Positions 10,930 through 21,205 of a stretch of 64,000 nt of DNA are shown here, one piece after another. Position 1 is the first letter of the stretch. Every line of letters begins with the position of its first letter. The notes beneath the pieces are model-generated. The model worked only from the letters and a program-made list of their open reading frames with translations, searched no databases and was not told where the DNA came from. This DNA comes from Muscardinus avellanarius (taxonomy: Eukaryota; Chordata; Mammalia; Rodentia; Gliridae). The position numbers and the translations under genes are program-made. The DNA lies in NCBI GenBank assembly GCA_963383645.1, contig OY726566.1:91634029-91698028 (forward strand), in the 5' to 3' direction.

Positions 10930-11035
10930 TCAAAAGCAATAGCAACTAATAGGTAGCAAGGCACCATACTAAGTGCATTATCTTATCTATACAGCAATCC
11001 TGTGGGTTAGGTGCTTTGGTGGTGTCCTGCGATGA
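10930..11035 (-). mobile_element. MIR SINE fragment
   Basis: 'caccatactaagtgcattat' then 'caatcctgtgggttaggtgc' matches antisense MIR ('gcactgttctaagcgcttta', 'acaaccctatgaggtaggta'). Confidence 0.6.
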
Positions 11036-11054
11036 TTAAACTCAACACCTCTGG

Positions 11055-11235
11055 GAAGAGCAGTATGTTAGACTGACTCCAGACTTCTCCCTGCTGTGTG
11101 AACTTGGCAATTTCTTAACCTCCCTAAGCCTAATTCCTCACCTGGAAAATGGGAATAAATGTGTTCTGCCTCCCAGGATTATTTAAGATTTACCAGATAA
11201 AGCCTATAGCCAATATTGAGCATAGAGTATAACTC
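11055..11235 (+). mobile_element. MIR SINE
   Basis: Good core match: 'gctgtgtgaacttggcaatt', 'cttaacctccctaagcctaa', 'ctcacctggaaaatgggaat', and a tail 'ttgagcatagag'. Sense orientation. Confidence 0.75.
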
Positions 11236-11249
11236 ACACAGGTAATTTT

Positions 11250-11390
11250 AGGTGTTGTTAGTTATCTTCATTTTGCAGAAGCAGACGGTGGGGCCTCGGT
11301 AGAGTAAGCAGAGGTGTATTCAGGTGGGGAGCGGAGGAGCCGAGACGCAAGTTCAAGTGTGATTAACTGCCAAGCTCTTGCTCTTATCAC
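11250..11390 (-). mobile_element. MIR SINE fragment
   Basis: 'tatcttcattttgcagaagc' followed by 'gtggggcctcggtagag' and 'gccgagacgcaagttcaag' resembles antisense MIR ('tatccccattttacagatga', 'gagccgggattcgaac'). Three MIR pieces in alternating orientation lie within 460 bp. Confidence 0.55.
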
Positions 11391-11860
11391 AAGCCCCGGA
11401 GTGAACGGGAGAGGCTTGTGTCCCAGCATCTCCATGGTCTTTAAGAGGCAGGAACCTCTAGACTAGAAGTCAAGGGGAGAGCGTGTGGGGCAGCCAGGCT
11501 GAGCAGGAGAGTGCCTCCCTGCAAGGACAGGTGTCTTCAGTGTTGCTGTGCTGTCTTGCTTTACTCTGGGTTGTTCCAAGTGGTGAGCCACCAGTGATGC
11601 CACTTTGTTGGTGCATCCTCCTCCTTTGGACTTGGTCCATAGCATAATATTAGGAAGTGGTGTCCAAAGGGACTGGATTTCCTGTGTCACTCTACAGGAA
11701 TGTGAGAGGTCCAGTTTCAGGTAGCCCAACCAACCTACACAGAAAGGATTTGCTTCCCTCTGTCCACCAGCCTGCCTCTCATTTCCCCCTTCCCTTTTCT
11801 CTCCCTCTACTCCTCTCTCCCAGAATTTCTATGAAAAGAACTAGGCTGCTGTCTGTTGCC
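11391..11860. other. Unique sequence, no gene seen
   Basis: Opposed open frames of 80-88 codons overlap here; neither has a recognisable motif. Confidence 0.35.
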
Positions 11861-12842
11861 TTTTTAAAAAATGTATTTTTATTTTTAATCGACACATAGT
11901 AATTGTGCATATTTTGGGGGCAGAGTGTGACATCTCAATACATATATGCAATGTGTAATGATCAGAGCAGGGTAACTGGCATATCTATTGCCTCAGGCAT
12001 TTATAATATCTTTGTTGAGAGCATTCAAAAATCTTCTCTACTAGCTATTTTGAACTATTTTGTTAATTGTTATCAACCATGGTTATCCCACTTGCTCTAG
12101 AATATTAGAAGTTACTCTGTCTAGCTGTGTCCCTGTTCCCAGTAACCATCATCTTTCCATCTCCCCTCCCAACAGCTTTCCCAAGCTCTGACAATCACTA
12201 TTCTTTTTCTACTTCTATGAGATCAATTTTTTAGCTTCTGCATATAACAGCATGCAGTCAATCCGTCCTGGCTTATTTTACTTAATGTTCTCCGGTTCCA
12301 TCCATGTTGCTGCCAATGACAGAATTTCATTTCTTTTTTATGGCTGTGCAATAATCCATTGTGTATATTTACCACATTTTCTATATCTATTCATCCATCA
12401 GTGGACACCTACGTTGATTCCTTATCTTGGCTGGTGAGAATAGTGCTTCAAAAGCCATGAGAATGCAGCGTTCTCTTCAACGTACTGATTTCAGTTTCTT
12501 TGGCTCTAAACCCAGTGCTGGATCATAATGTAGTTCTATTTCCAGTTTTTTGAGGAACTTCCATACTATTTTCCATAATGATTGTCCTAATTTAAATTTC
12601 CACTAAAAGTGTATGAGAGTTCCCTTGCCCCATATCTTTGCCAGCATTTCCCATTCTTTGCCTTTTTGATCTCTGCCATTTAAATAGGGGTGAGATGTTC
12701 AGCATTTTTCATGTACTTGTTGACTATTTATTTTGCGAAATGCCCATTTAGCTCATGTACCATTTTTTTAATTGGATTAATGTTTTTGATTGTTGAACTG
12801 TTTGAATTTCTTATATGCTCTGGAGCCCTGTGTCATTGAGAC
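11861..12842 (-). mobile_element. Old L1 (L1MA/L1PB-like) 3' end, antisense
   Basis: Starts with the A-tail side and 3'UTR landmarks 'gcaatgtgtaatgatcagag' and 'cagggtaactggcatatcta', then 'atgagatcaattttttagc', then the ORF2 C-terminal region ('tttatggctgtgcaataatc', 'atctttgccagcatttccc', 'ctcatgtaccatttttttaa'). About 1 kb, with frames broken throughout. Confidence 0.85.
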
Positions 12843-13020
12843 CTTATCCTTGAAGCAGCAGATTGCAACTAGACCTGTGTCTCAAACTATCTGGGATGAA
12901 GAAACATAGTTTTTTCTTTTATAATTTGTTGTTTGATAATATTTTTATAAAATATTTATTTATATTTTGCACAATATTTTATTAAAATATGCATTTTTGT
13001 TGGAATCTTGAAATCTGGTA

Positions 13021-13206
13021 TATTTTTTTTTGGTAGTGGGGATTGAAGCCAGGGGCTTTATGCCTCCAAGATACATCCCTAGCACTTTTTCATTTTCTTT
13101 TGAAACAGGACCTTGCTAAATTGCTGAGCCTTGTCTTGAACCTGTGATCTTCCTGTCTCCATCTCCTAAGAGCTAGGATTATGGTTATGCACCACCACAC
13201 AGGGCT
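13021..13206 (-). mobile_element. B1-ID composite SINE, antisense
   Basis: T-run then 'ggtagtggggattgaagcca' and 'gccaggggctttatgcc' (ID half), 'tgaaacaggaccttgctaaa' (junction), 'cttgaacctgtgatcttcct' and a 3' end at 'gcaccaccacacagggct'. Diverged copy in AT-rich DNA. Confidence 0.85.
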
Positions 13207-15368
13207 AAAAATATATTTTTACAATACATTTTTGGGAAAATGGAATTTAAAAATATGAAAATACAAATTCATCTTTCATTTTCAAAATAAACCCATCAAA
13301 TGACTCTATCCAATCTCTATAAAAGTATCAAGATACTTGCTGTCAATTGCTACTCTCAATTTGCCTGTCCTGGACCAATAAGCAAGCCATTTTCAGATGG
13401 GCTCTGATGCACACGTTGAGTAGTCTGGTCTGGAAGAACTGGGGATGGGGGAGTAGGGACCTTCAGCTCAAGAGCTTCAAGCACTTCCATCCAGAGGGGA
13501 GGCCTGCCTCCAAGCCAACAGCTTCAGTGGTGGACCCAGCCCTCTCCATGGCTGTGCGCTGTCGGCAGTGAGGATGCTGGTGACTGGGGTGGTGCAAAGG
13601 TGTAAGAGGGCCCCACTTCAGGCAGAACGCAGCCCATGCTACCAGGACAGCTTCCTTGTGGTTCCACTATAAGGCCCGGGTCTGAGGCTGAGAGACACCA
13701 AAGAGCTCCCATAAATAATTGCCTTCAAAGCTGAGGCTCTGGGAGGAGGACTCGGAGTCAGCTTCTTATCTTTGTCTCTGATTGGCAGGACTGTGCGAGG
13801 CACACTGGGGGGTTATTTGGAGAGGGAAATAGAGAGAGGCTGTGGGCCCACTCCACACAAGCCTGCCTGTCACGGACCTGAGAAGCATGATAGTGTATCA
13901 GATCTTCTCTCTCCTTAACCTTGTCAGCCTGCCTTCCAGCTCAGACAGTGCCAGCCTTTGACAAGAGGCAGGGAGGATGCTGGGAAATCCCTCTCCTGGC
14001 AACAGGGAATCAATCATGGAGTCCCTGAGGAGGGGAGCCTGCTCCTGAGTCAGATCTGCCAGCACCTTGGCTCAAGCTTGCCCAAGAATGGCTCCCCACC
14101 CATCTACCCATTCTGCACTCGTTTGGAGCTGCACCAGCCCATATGTATTCTATCACCTCAATCCGTGTTTATCAGCTTTTCCCTGGTTTCTGAAAAGTCT
14201 GGTGCAAGGAGGAGGAGACCCTGGCAGTAAGGGATGGGAATCTCTGCTCCCCCAGGGACCAGACAGGCACCTGCCACTCTGCCTGCAGCCTCGCCTTCCC
14301 TTTCCTGTCTTAAAATCCTGGATCCACTTTGCACAGCCCGTTCTTTTCCTGGGAAGAGTGTATTTCTGGCATAAGCGATGACTGACAGGTCCTAACTCAA
14401 TTAGTCAAATGCAGCTTCTGAGTCACTCTTGGTGCCCCAGGTGGGGCTGTGTGGAGTCCTGTCGTTAAGGGCTGGTGTTCTGAAATGCTGCAAGCTCTCA
14501 GGAACAAAAGACCTGGGTCCCGCGGAGGGGAAGGAGTCTTTTACAAGTCATGGGTGGGATGAGATAGTAACTACTTGGTGGTCCAGCAGCGCTCACAGGG
14601 AGGTGGGTCCCACAAGAGGAGTGACTGACAGGGCCCTTTCTAGGGAGGGAACAACAGCCCCCAGCTCCCAAGCAGCTCTTCTCTAAACGCCTTTCTTCTC
14701 TCTACTGTCGTCCTTTATGGCACAGCATCCCTGAGACTCACTTCCCCGAAATTAAAAAATGACAAAGATCAGGCACCTACTGTGAGTCAATGGGCTGGAG
14801 TGAGGCTAGAAGAGGAAGGGATGTGTTTTGAGATTTTCAAAGCCCCCAATGTGAAGGCGATAGCTCTAAAGCACTCGTTCCAATCAGTCCCCTGTGCCCT
14901 GTTAACTGGCCCAACAGCAAATAATGAAATAAACCAGGTTTATTCCCAAGGTGGCACAAGGTATCTACAAGAACATAGCTTTCAGTAAGACAGAACTGGG
15001 CCTCACACTTCTCTCCACATTAAAATACTTCTTTTGCAGGGAGCTCGAAGGTCTTTCTCAGTCCCATTTATTAATTACCAATCGTCCGGTGGTTTTAGCA
15101 AGACAGCAAATCTCACTACCATTTTTGTTTATAGGCAGGGAAAACAAGCCTTAACACCTCTAGCATTGCCCCAAATCACAGTTGTTTGGGTATACCAAGT
15201 CAAGGGTTAACTATTTAGACAAACCTCGTTAGAAAAATCAGCCCCAAGCGTGCAAATGCTCAGGAGAAAGGGAGAGAGTAGCTGAAGGCAGTGGCTTCAC
15301 AAATGCCTTTTAAACCTAGTTGGAGGACACTCCGTGGTTGGAGCCATGCAATATAAATGCTCCGACAA
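13207..15368. other. 2.2 kb of unique sequence without a recognised gene
   Basis: Moderately GC-rich around 13.4-14.7 kb. Several plus-strand frames of 70-104 codons overlap in different phases, so none is convincing. A short MIR/L2-like motif ('caggcacctactgtgagtca') is at about 14772. I see no exon. Confidence 0.4.
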
Positions 15369-15452
15369 TGAGAAATGAGAAACCTCCACCTACCCATGAC
15401 GTCTAGTCAAAACCCGCAACACCCTTTTGCATCTATATCTGGGTGAACCCTG
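15369..15452. repeat. 84-bp segment duplicated at 16208-16292
   Basis: Reads from 'tgagaaatgagaaacctcc' to 'gtgaaccctg'. It matches 16208-16292 with about seven differences, including one 1-bp gap. It sits in unique DNA, so it is the likely donor for the copy inside the downstream SINE. Confidence 0.9.
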
Positions 15453-15719
15453 CCTCTCTGTGCTCCTGGAAAATGTTGTTTACTCGGGGAAAGGCATGTG
15501 GATTTGAAAGGCAGAGAGGAAGCCAGTCGATTTTATGTTGAAGGCCTAAACCCACTTTCTCCTTTCTTTGACCAGTGGAAAGGACATGCCCACCAATCTT
15601 CTTTTAGCTTTCTTTATTTTTATTTTACTTTCTCTTTTTCTTTATTTCCTGATCTGGCCAGATTTGGAAGAGGCCAGACCCTGAGATAATCAATCTACAT
15701 GGGTCCTCTTCTCTCGTTA
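15453..15719. other. Unique sequence
   Basis: Pyrimidine-rich DNA ending at the ATTA/GT microsatellite. Nothing recognised. Confidence 0.3.
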
Positions 15720-15741
15720 TATTAATTAATTAATTAATTAA

Positions 15742-15788
<47 letters not shown>
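15720..15788. repeat. (TTAA)n then (GT)22 compound microsatellite
   Basis: Six copies of 'atta' at 15721-15744 followed by 22 uninterrupted GT units at 15745-15788. It abuts the A-tail side of the antisense SINE at 15789, so it reads as CA repeats at the SINE 3' end. Confidence 0.97.
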
Positions 15789-15791
<3 letters not shown>

Positions 15792-15988
15792 GTTCTGGGG
15801 ATTGAACCCAGGGGCATTCTATCTCTAAGCTCTATCTGCAACCCAATTTTATTTTTTTATTTTTTAACAGGGTCTCACTAAGTTGCAGAGGGCCTCACTA
15901 AATTGCTGAGGCTGGCTGCAAACCTGTGATCCTCCTGTTTTAGCCTCCCATGTACTGGGCTTTCAGGTGTGTGCCACCATGTCTGGCT
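15789..15988 (-). mobile_element. B1-ID composite SINE, antisense
   Basis: 'ctggggattgaacccagggg' and 'cattctatctctaagctc' (ID half), a T-rich linker, 'cagggtctcactaagttgca' and 'gagggcctcactaaattgct' (repeat within the B1 half), ending 'gccaccatgtctggct'. Confidence 0.92.
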
Positions 15989-16130
15989 GGCCCTTCTCTG
16001 ATGGCATCTGGGGCCAAGTTGGCTGTTGGGGAAATTCGGATCTTTTTGTTCTGTCTGAAAGATCCAGTGGTTGAAGAAAAAAAAAATTAAAACATTAAAA
16101 TTTTTCACAGTTGGAAAATGGTAGACTGTG

Positions 16131-16467
16131 GGCAAGTTGAATTTATTTTTATTTTATTTTATTTTATTTTTTTGGTGGTACTGGGGCTCCTGGAAGCCCT
16201 TCTACCTTGAGAAATGAGAAACCTCCACCTACCCATGGCGTCTAGTCAAATAAACGCGACACCCTTTTGCGTCTATATCTGAGTGAACCCTGAGTGAATA
16301 GGTCTGGGGCTACACTCCCAGACCTATTTTTACATTTTTATTTGGAAACAGGGTCTCCTAAGCCGCGTGCGTGGCTGGCTTCGAACCTACGCAATCCTCC
16401 TGTCTCTGCCTCCCAAGCGCGGAGATTACAAGTGTGCGCCACCACGCCCAGCGGCAAGTTGAATTTA
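16131..16467 (-). mobile_element. Type B composite SINE split by a templated insertion, with target-site duplication
   Basis: Element 16146-16452: tail of 'ttttattttatttta' type, 'ggtggtactggggctcctgg', then a 100-bp foreign segment (about 16208-16308), then 'gctacactcccagaccta', 'aacagggtctcctaagcc', 'ctgcctcccaagcgcgg' and 'cgccaccacgcccagc'. Perfect 15-bp direct repeats 'ggcaagttgaattta' flank it at 16131-16145 and 16453-16467. The duplication encloses the foreign segment, so that segment lies inside one SINE rather than between two. Confidence 0.93.
16208..16308. repeat. Templated insertion inside the SINE
   Basis: The first 85 bp copy 15369-15452. The next bases (16297-16308, 'aataggtctggg') are the exact reverse complement of the SINE's own 'cccagacctatt' at 16317-16328. 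Other type B SINEs here go directly from 'cccttctacct' to the 'gggctacactccc' part. Confidence 0.85.
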
Positions 16468-16521
16468 AAAAAGGCAATAGTCAAAAAGGATCACAAGGTC
16501 CGAGGGAAAATAGTTAGGGTG

Positions 16522-16880
16522 CAGTCTGTAGACAGAAGGAATATATTTGGATTTTTTTCTTATCTGGGGGTTCCACATCCATAGATTCAGTAAACCATGT
16601 ATTGAAAATATTCAGAAAAATAATTGCATCTGTACTAAACATGAACAGACATTTTCCCTTGTCATTATCCCTTAAACAAAACAGTAGAACAACCATTTAC
16701 ATAGCATTTACATCATATTAGGTATTATAAGTAATATAGATATGATTTAAAGTTTATGGAAGGATGTGTGTAGGTTATATGCTAATACTATGCCATTTTT
16801 ATATAAGGGTCTTGAACATCTGCAGGTTTGGGTATGTGAGAGGGTCCTGGGACCAATCCCCCCATACCAAGTGTCAACTG
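16522..16880 (-). mobile_element. MER2-like Tigger (TcMar) DNA transposon fossil
   Basis: In antisense order: 'ttccacatccatagattcag', 'catctgtactaaacatgaac', 'tcattatcccttaaacaaaa', 'catagcatttacatcatatt', 'aggtattataagtaatatag', 'ggttatatgctaatactatg', and an end at 'caagtgtcaactg' (terminal 'cagt'). Order and wording fit MER2, a non-autonomous Tigger relative. Near full length, with no coding part. Confidence 0.8.
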
Positions 16881-17244
16881 GATTTGTCCTTCTCTCCTTG
16901 TACCCCCATTTCCCAGTCCCATTTGGTTTCTTCTTTGCCTACACTCATGCTACAAGTGGGCTTGGGCGGATGCCATTGGCACCCACAGCCTGAGGGGAAG
17001 CCCCTCAGGAAGAAGCCACAGGAGCTGCTGTCCTCTGGGTTAGGGGATTTCTTAGGCAATTCAGTCCACAAAGGGAATGGGGCAGAGACTCTTTGCAGGA
17101 GATTTTGTAGGACCCCGTTTACTACCTTTATTTTCTACAGCACCTGTCTAGATAAGCACTGTTTCACCTTTACCACAAAAAATTATAATTTACCTAGATA
17201 GTAAGAAAAGTCACATTGTTCATGACATCCTCCTTCCATTTACC
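16881..17244. other. Unique sequence
   Basis: Plus-strand frames up to 145 codons run from the MER2-like element into this stretch; they have no motif and are not taken as genes. Confidence 0.35.
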
Positions 17245-17377
17245 TTTTTTTTTTTAAGGAAAAATCGGCAAATATAGAAAAGCTCAAATAAGAAAACAAA
17301 CATTTCCGGTAAGCCCTGTCATTCTGAAATAAGTATGGTTAGCATTTGGATCTAAATTGTTTCACCCTTTTTCCTTC

Positions 17378-17632
17378 TGCAAACATATATTTAAAACATT
17401 TTTTTATTGGTACATTGTAGTCATACATCTTAATGGAGTACAAGATGGCAGAGGCAAACGTGCACACATCACCCAATTAGCCCTCCCCCATTCCTTCCCC
17501 CTCCCTCCTTCTCATGTCTGGCTTAGTGATTGACTTTGACATGAATTTCCCTCTTTCCCCCTCTCATTATCCCCAGTTAGGTCGCCTTATACTCTAGATG
17601 ATGAAGAAGAAAGTATAGATGTGCAAACATAT
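17378..17632 (-). mobile_element. 5'-inverted (twin-primed) L1 3' tail with target-site duplication
   Basis: The 3' part (17389-17590) is antisense: 'ttggtacattgtagtcatac', then the pyrimidine-rich 3'UTR and 'gtctggcttagtgattgac'. The last 30 or so bases (17591-17623, 'actctagatgatgaagaag') are in the opposite orientation. They match the L1 segment just upstream in element order, as seen in the 55-kb copy at 55717-55746. Direct repeats 'tgcaaacatat' lie at 17378-17388 and 17622-17632. Confidence 0.75.
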
Positions 17633-17784
17633 TTTATCAAACATAGATATCAAATAGTATGATGACCTGCTTCTTGCATTTAATATCCATAAACATTTTC
17701 TTAGACAGTTTTTAAAGCATTATTTTTATGTTTGCAATGAATCTCATCATATAGTTATAGCATAATTTATTTAATAAAGGCAAA

Positions 17785-17992
17785 TATTTAGAAAACATTC
17801 TGTGGGCCACATTTTACACACATTACCTAACTTATTATTTATCCTATTTGTATAAGGCAAAGACCCCATTACCCGCTTTTTGTAGATGTATTTTGCTCAG
17901 GGTCATATAGGGCGAGAGCAGAAGGGCTGGAATTTGAACCTGACTCCCTGTTTCTGGCTCCAGAGTTTATGACTACTATGCTGATTGCTGCC
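17785..17992 (-). mobile_element. MIR SINE, antisense
   Basis: 'cacattacctaacttattat', 'cagggtcatatagggcgaga', 'ggctggaatttgaacctgac' and 'ctggctccagagtttatgac' follow the antisense MIR order closely. Nearly full core length. Confidence 0.75.
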
Positions 17993-18593
17993 TTAGCCAA
18001 GTACCCATTGCTGACATTTAGGTTGTTTCCAATTTTTAAATATTACAGAGCTGTGAAGAACATCTTTAGAGCTATATGTTTAGCACACTCCATTGTTATA
18101 TGCAAATATTAAATTCCAAGAAAGGAAGATATGAGGTCAAAGCAAATGCCCCTTTTTCTGGGTTTAGAGGCTTTGTTTGGAGGCAGGGGCGGATGAATGC
18201 AGGCGGAGGCAATCCAGAGGCACTGTGGGAGGGGTGCCCTGTCATACCCTCACCTCTCCCCACAAGCACTTTTCCTCCCCGCCTACAAGTTTACTTGCAC
18301 TTGGATTTCTACCACTAATCTTGAGAGTGATATTTCCTGGCACCCTTGCAAACACCAAGGATTCACATTTTCTAAAATCATTTTTAGGTAGAAGAGTGGC
18401 ATTTTCTACTTGCAAATTTTGCATTGCTAACAAGACAAAATAAACATTTTAAATTTGTTAATGAGCCTTCAAATTTGTGTTTCTTCTTTGTTGATTTTCC
18501 TGTCCATGTCCTTTGGGGTGGTACCTAGCTATGACATCTAGAAGCCCTCTTAGCATTGTTGTGTTCTGGCTTCCACTCCCTTCCTGGAAGAGT

Positions 18594-18677
18594 TGGATGG
18601 ATAAGTGTATGGGTGTATGGGTATATGGGTATATAGGTAGCTGGATGGGTACGTGGATGAATAAATGGATGAATTAG
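18594..18677. repeat. Imperfect (GGAT/GGGTAT)n array
   Basis: Repeats of 'tgtatgggtgtatgggtata', then 'ggatgggtacgtggatgaat'. The antisense translation gives a His/Pro/Tyr-rich run that is only a by-product. Confidence 0.8.
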
Positions 18678-18899
18678 TGCATTTTCTGCAGTACTCTCTG
18701 GGTTGTCTTTGATAAGGAAAGTGATGGTAGTTTTCACTTCTGCTTTATTGACAAGGTGAGACGTCTGTAACTGAAGCTCCATTTTTATTTCCTCTTTAAG
18801 GTAATCCTTGTTGGGATTAGTCTCTAATGAGACTCTGCCTTGGAAATTATTCTGAGAAATGGCAGACCTGGAAGCTGACTGCATGCTTCTGTGTTCCTA

Positions 18900-19085
18900 G
18901 AAATAATACTATTAGCTACCATTTGTTGAGTGCCTGCCAAAATCACAGTGGTTTTGTACTCCCCACAATCATGGATGGTCCACGTCCATATCCTTATTCT
19001 ACAGATATGTAATGAGACTCAGAGGGATTAGGTGACTTATCACATAACTAGTAAGTGGCAGAAGAGTGTCTTCGGTATCATAGTA
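18900..19085 (-). mobile_element. MIR SINE, antisense
   Basis: 'agctaccatttgttgagtgc', 'ccttattctacagatatgta', 'gagactcagagggattaggt', 'acataactagtaagtggcag' match the antisense MIR core in order. Confidence 0.75.
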
Positions 19086-20024
19086 TCCATTAAGGGTTTA
19101 ATAATTCTATTTTTTTCTTCTTCATTGACATTCCCTATTTATCAAAAAATTAGACAGTCAACACTTATGAAGTTGTCATGGAGGATTTTATAGGGAGGAA
19201 GCACTGGAATAATTATTTCTAAAATGTATTCCTGTTGCTTGCTTCTGGGATTCAAAGGAACATATCTTAGGAGTCCACAAAAACCCATATTGGACTCAAG
19301 ATCTATCTCTAACTAGTCTTCCTTGCTGAGAAGATGTCTGGATTTGCTTCTGCAGCCGGTGGGTTCACAACACCTCTCTTACTGCCGAGAGACTATAATC
19401 TGAGAAGACCTCTGGTTGGTGTCATGTCAAGCAAGCATGACTCTCCAGAGAATGGCAAACAGGAGTGGGGAGAAGAGAGAGGTCTTTATAGTTGTTCACA
19501 ACGAGGACAATTAGGGATCCCCAGAAGAATTGCTTAGGGCAGGAACAAAAGAAAATTAGAAGAAAGCAGAATAACTTAAGAACTCTTTAGTGAGTGTCGG
19601 AGGCGTGGGAGTGGAAATTTCACAGCAGAGTAGAGTCAAAATAACTCTAAAAGGAGAGTCTAAAAGAAGAAGTGAGTAATTCTCAATTTGAAGACAAGTT
19701 TCTGAAGGTTTCTGGGCTGTCTGTGGATCCCTGCAGTTATAGGGTGGTACCCCAAGGGTAACTCTGTAAATTTGTGGGGGCAGCTCTTGATCCTGTATGG
19801 CTTGGAAAGTGCATCTGGAACATAGTGGAGTCAAGCTCGGCTTGTTAGCTTTCCTCTATTATGTGGGACAGTCTTGAAAAATAACATTTTCTGGCCAAAT
19901 GACAATTGTCTCCCATTTAGAACACTAAATGATACCTCAGGATTCTTCCAGTTTTAGCAAGCTAATATTATATATTTCTATCCTCTCTATGATAGATCAT
20001 TTTCTTTAAAGATTAAATGAGAAA
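19086..20024. other. Unique sequence, no gene seen
   Basis: No repeat or exon recognised. A 92-codon minus-strand frame at 19556-19834 has no motif or supporting neighbour. Confidence 0.4.
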
Positions 20025-20761
20025 AAAAGATCATTTCAACAGATGCAGAAAAAATATTTGATAAAATTCACCATTTATTCACGATTTTAAAAAAGATCTC
20101 TTAGAAAAAGTCTCTTAATAATGACCACCTACTAACTATAGAAATATTATAATAAATTATAAAAATTAGAAATGTTCCCATTAAAGGAAAAGAAATTCAA
20201 GAATGCTCAATTATCAATCACCCCAGTTGTCAACATTGTGCTTGATCTTTTAACAAACATAATTAAACATAAAAATAAAATAAGAGAATAAGAACTAAAA
20301 AGTTAAAGATACACTTTTCAATACAAAAATCCAATGATTTATGGAGAGCTACCAATATTTTTTAAGTTCAGTTTTGTTAGGAGTTCAACATATCTAGTCC
20401 TATGGTATTCCACACATCAGCATTTGTCAAATTAGAAAATTTAATGTAAAATAGATGCAGTTCACAATACCAAGAAAATTTAAAACCGGTTAGAAGAAAA
20501 TAAATGTTACAAGAATTCAAATAATATAAGAATTGAATAACAAAAGTTTTGAATATGTTTGTGGGTGGAAGGATGTTATAAAGACATCAATTCTATCAAT
20601 ATTAGGTTATACATTCAATTGTATAAATTTAGTATAACAAAAAGTTCACTATAATTTATCTTCAGATTTAACAAATTGGCGCTGTAATTCAAAATAAGCA
20701 TAAAATAGTCAAAATTATTATGAAAAAGAGATTTGCCTTCCTAAATACTAAGATACATTAT

Positions 20762-20978
20762 AAAGCTATAGAGCCGGGCGTGGTGGTGCACGCTTGTAAT
20801 CCCCACGCTTGGGAGGCAGAGACAGGAGGATTGCGCAGGTTCGAAGCCAGCTGCACGTGCTGGCTTAGGAGACCCTGTTTCCAAATAAAAATGTAAAAAA
20901 TAGGTCTGGGAGTGTAGCCCGGAGGTAGAAGGGCTTCCAGGAACCCCAGTACCACCAAAAAAAAAAAAAAGCTATAGA
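20762..20978 (+). mobile_element. Type B composite SINE nested in the old L1
   Basis: Element 20773-20967: 'gccgggcgtggtggtgcac', 'tgtaatccccacgcttggg', 'ggaggattgcgcaggttcg', 'aataggtctgggagtgtagc', 'cggaggtagaagggcttcc', 'accccagtaccacc' and a 16-A tail. Direct repeats 'aaagctataga' lie at 20762-20772 and 20968-20978. CpG-containing boxes are intact, so the insertion looks recent. Confidence 0.95.
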
Positions 20979-21205
20979 AATTTAATCACATATATCGAAG
21001 TCAACCACTAAGCCAAGCAAGGGAAGGAGGGATGGGGAAGGAATAGGGTGGGAATTGGGTAGGGGTTAAATTGGTGATGTGTACATGTATGTACACACAA
21101 GTTTTTTACCCCAATATGATGTATGAATATAATACACCAATAAAAAATTAAAAAAATAAATTTCAAGAAGATAAAAAATAAAGACTAAAAAAAGAAATTT
21201 AATCA
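20976..21205 (+). mobile_element. 5'-truncated L1 3' tail with target-site duplication
   Basis: Element 20989-21192: 'gtcaaccactaagccaagca', G-rich 3'UTR, 'ttggtgatgtgtacatgtat', 'aatacaccaataaaaaatta' and an A-rich tail. Perfect 13-bp direct repeats 'agaaatttaatca' lie at 20976-20988 and 21193-21205. The 5' copy overlaps the end of the neighbouring SINE's duplication. Confidence 0.93.

Larger units (their letters stand above)
17245..18520 (-). mobile_element. Ancient L1ME/HAL1-like element, antisense, interrupted
   Basis: Landmarks in antisense order: 'aatatagaaaagctcaaata', 'gtatgatgacctgcttcttg', 'ctgacatttaggttgtttcc', 'agaacatctttagagctat', 'ggaagatatgaggtcaaagc', 'cacccttgcaaacaccaa', and 'ttgatttcctgtccatgtcc'-like DNA near 18.5 kb. 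A young L1 tail (17389-17621) and a MIR (17785-17992) interrupt it. Confidence 0.65.

Noticed and set aside
18594..18677. Protein with His/Pro/Tyr repeats on the minus strand
   Set aside because: By-product of an imperfect GGAT-type microsatellite.
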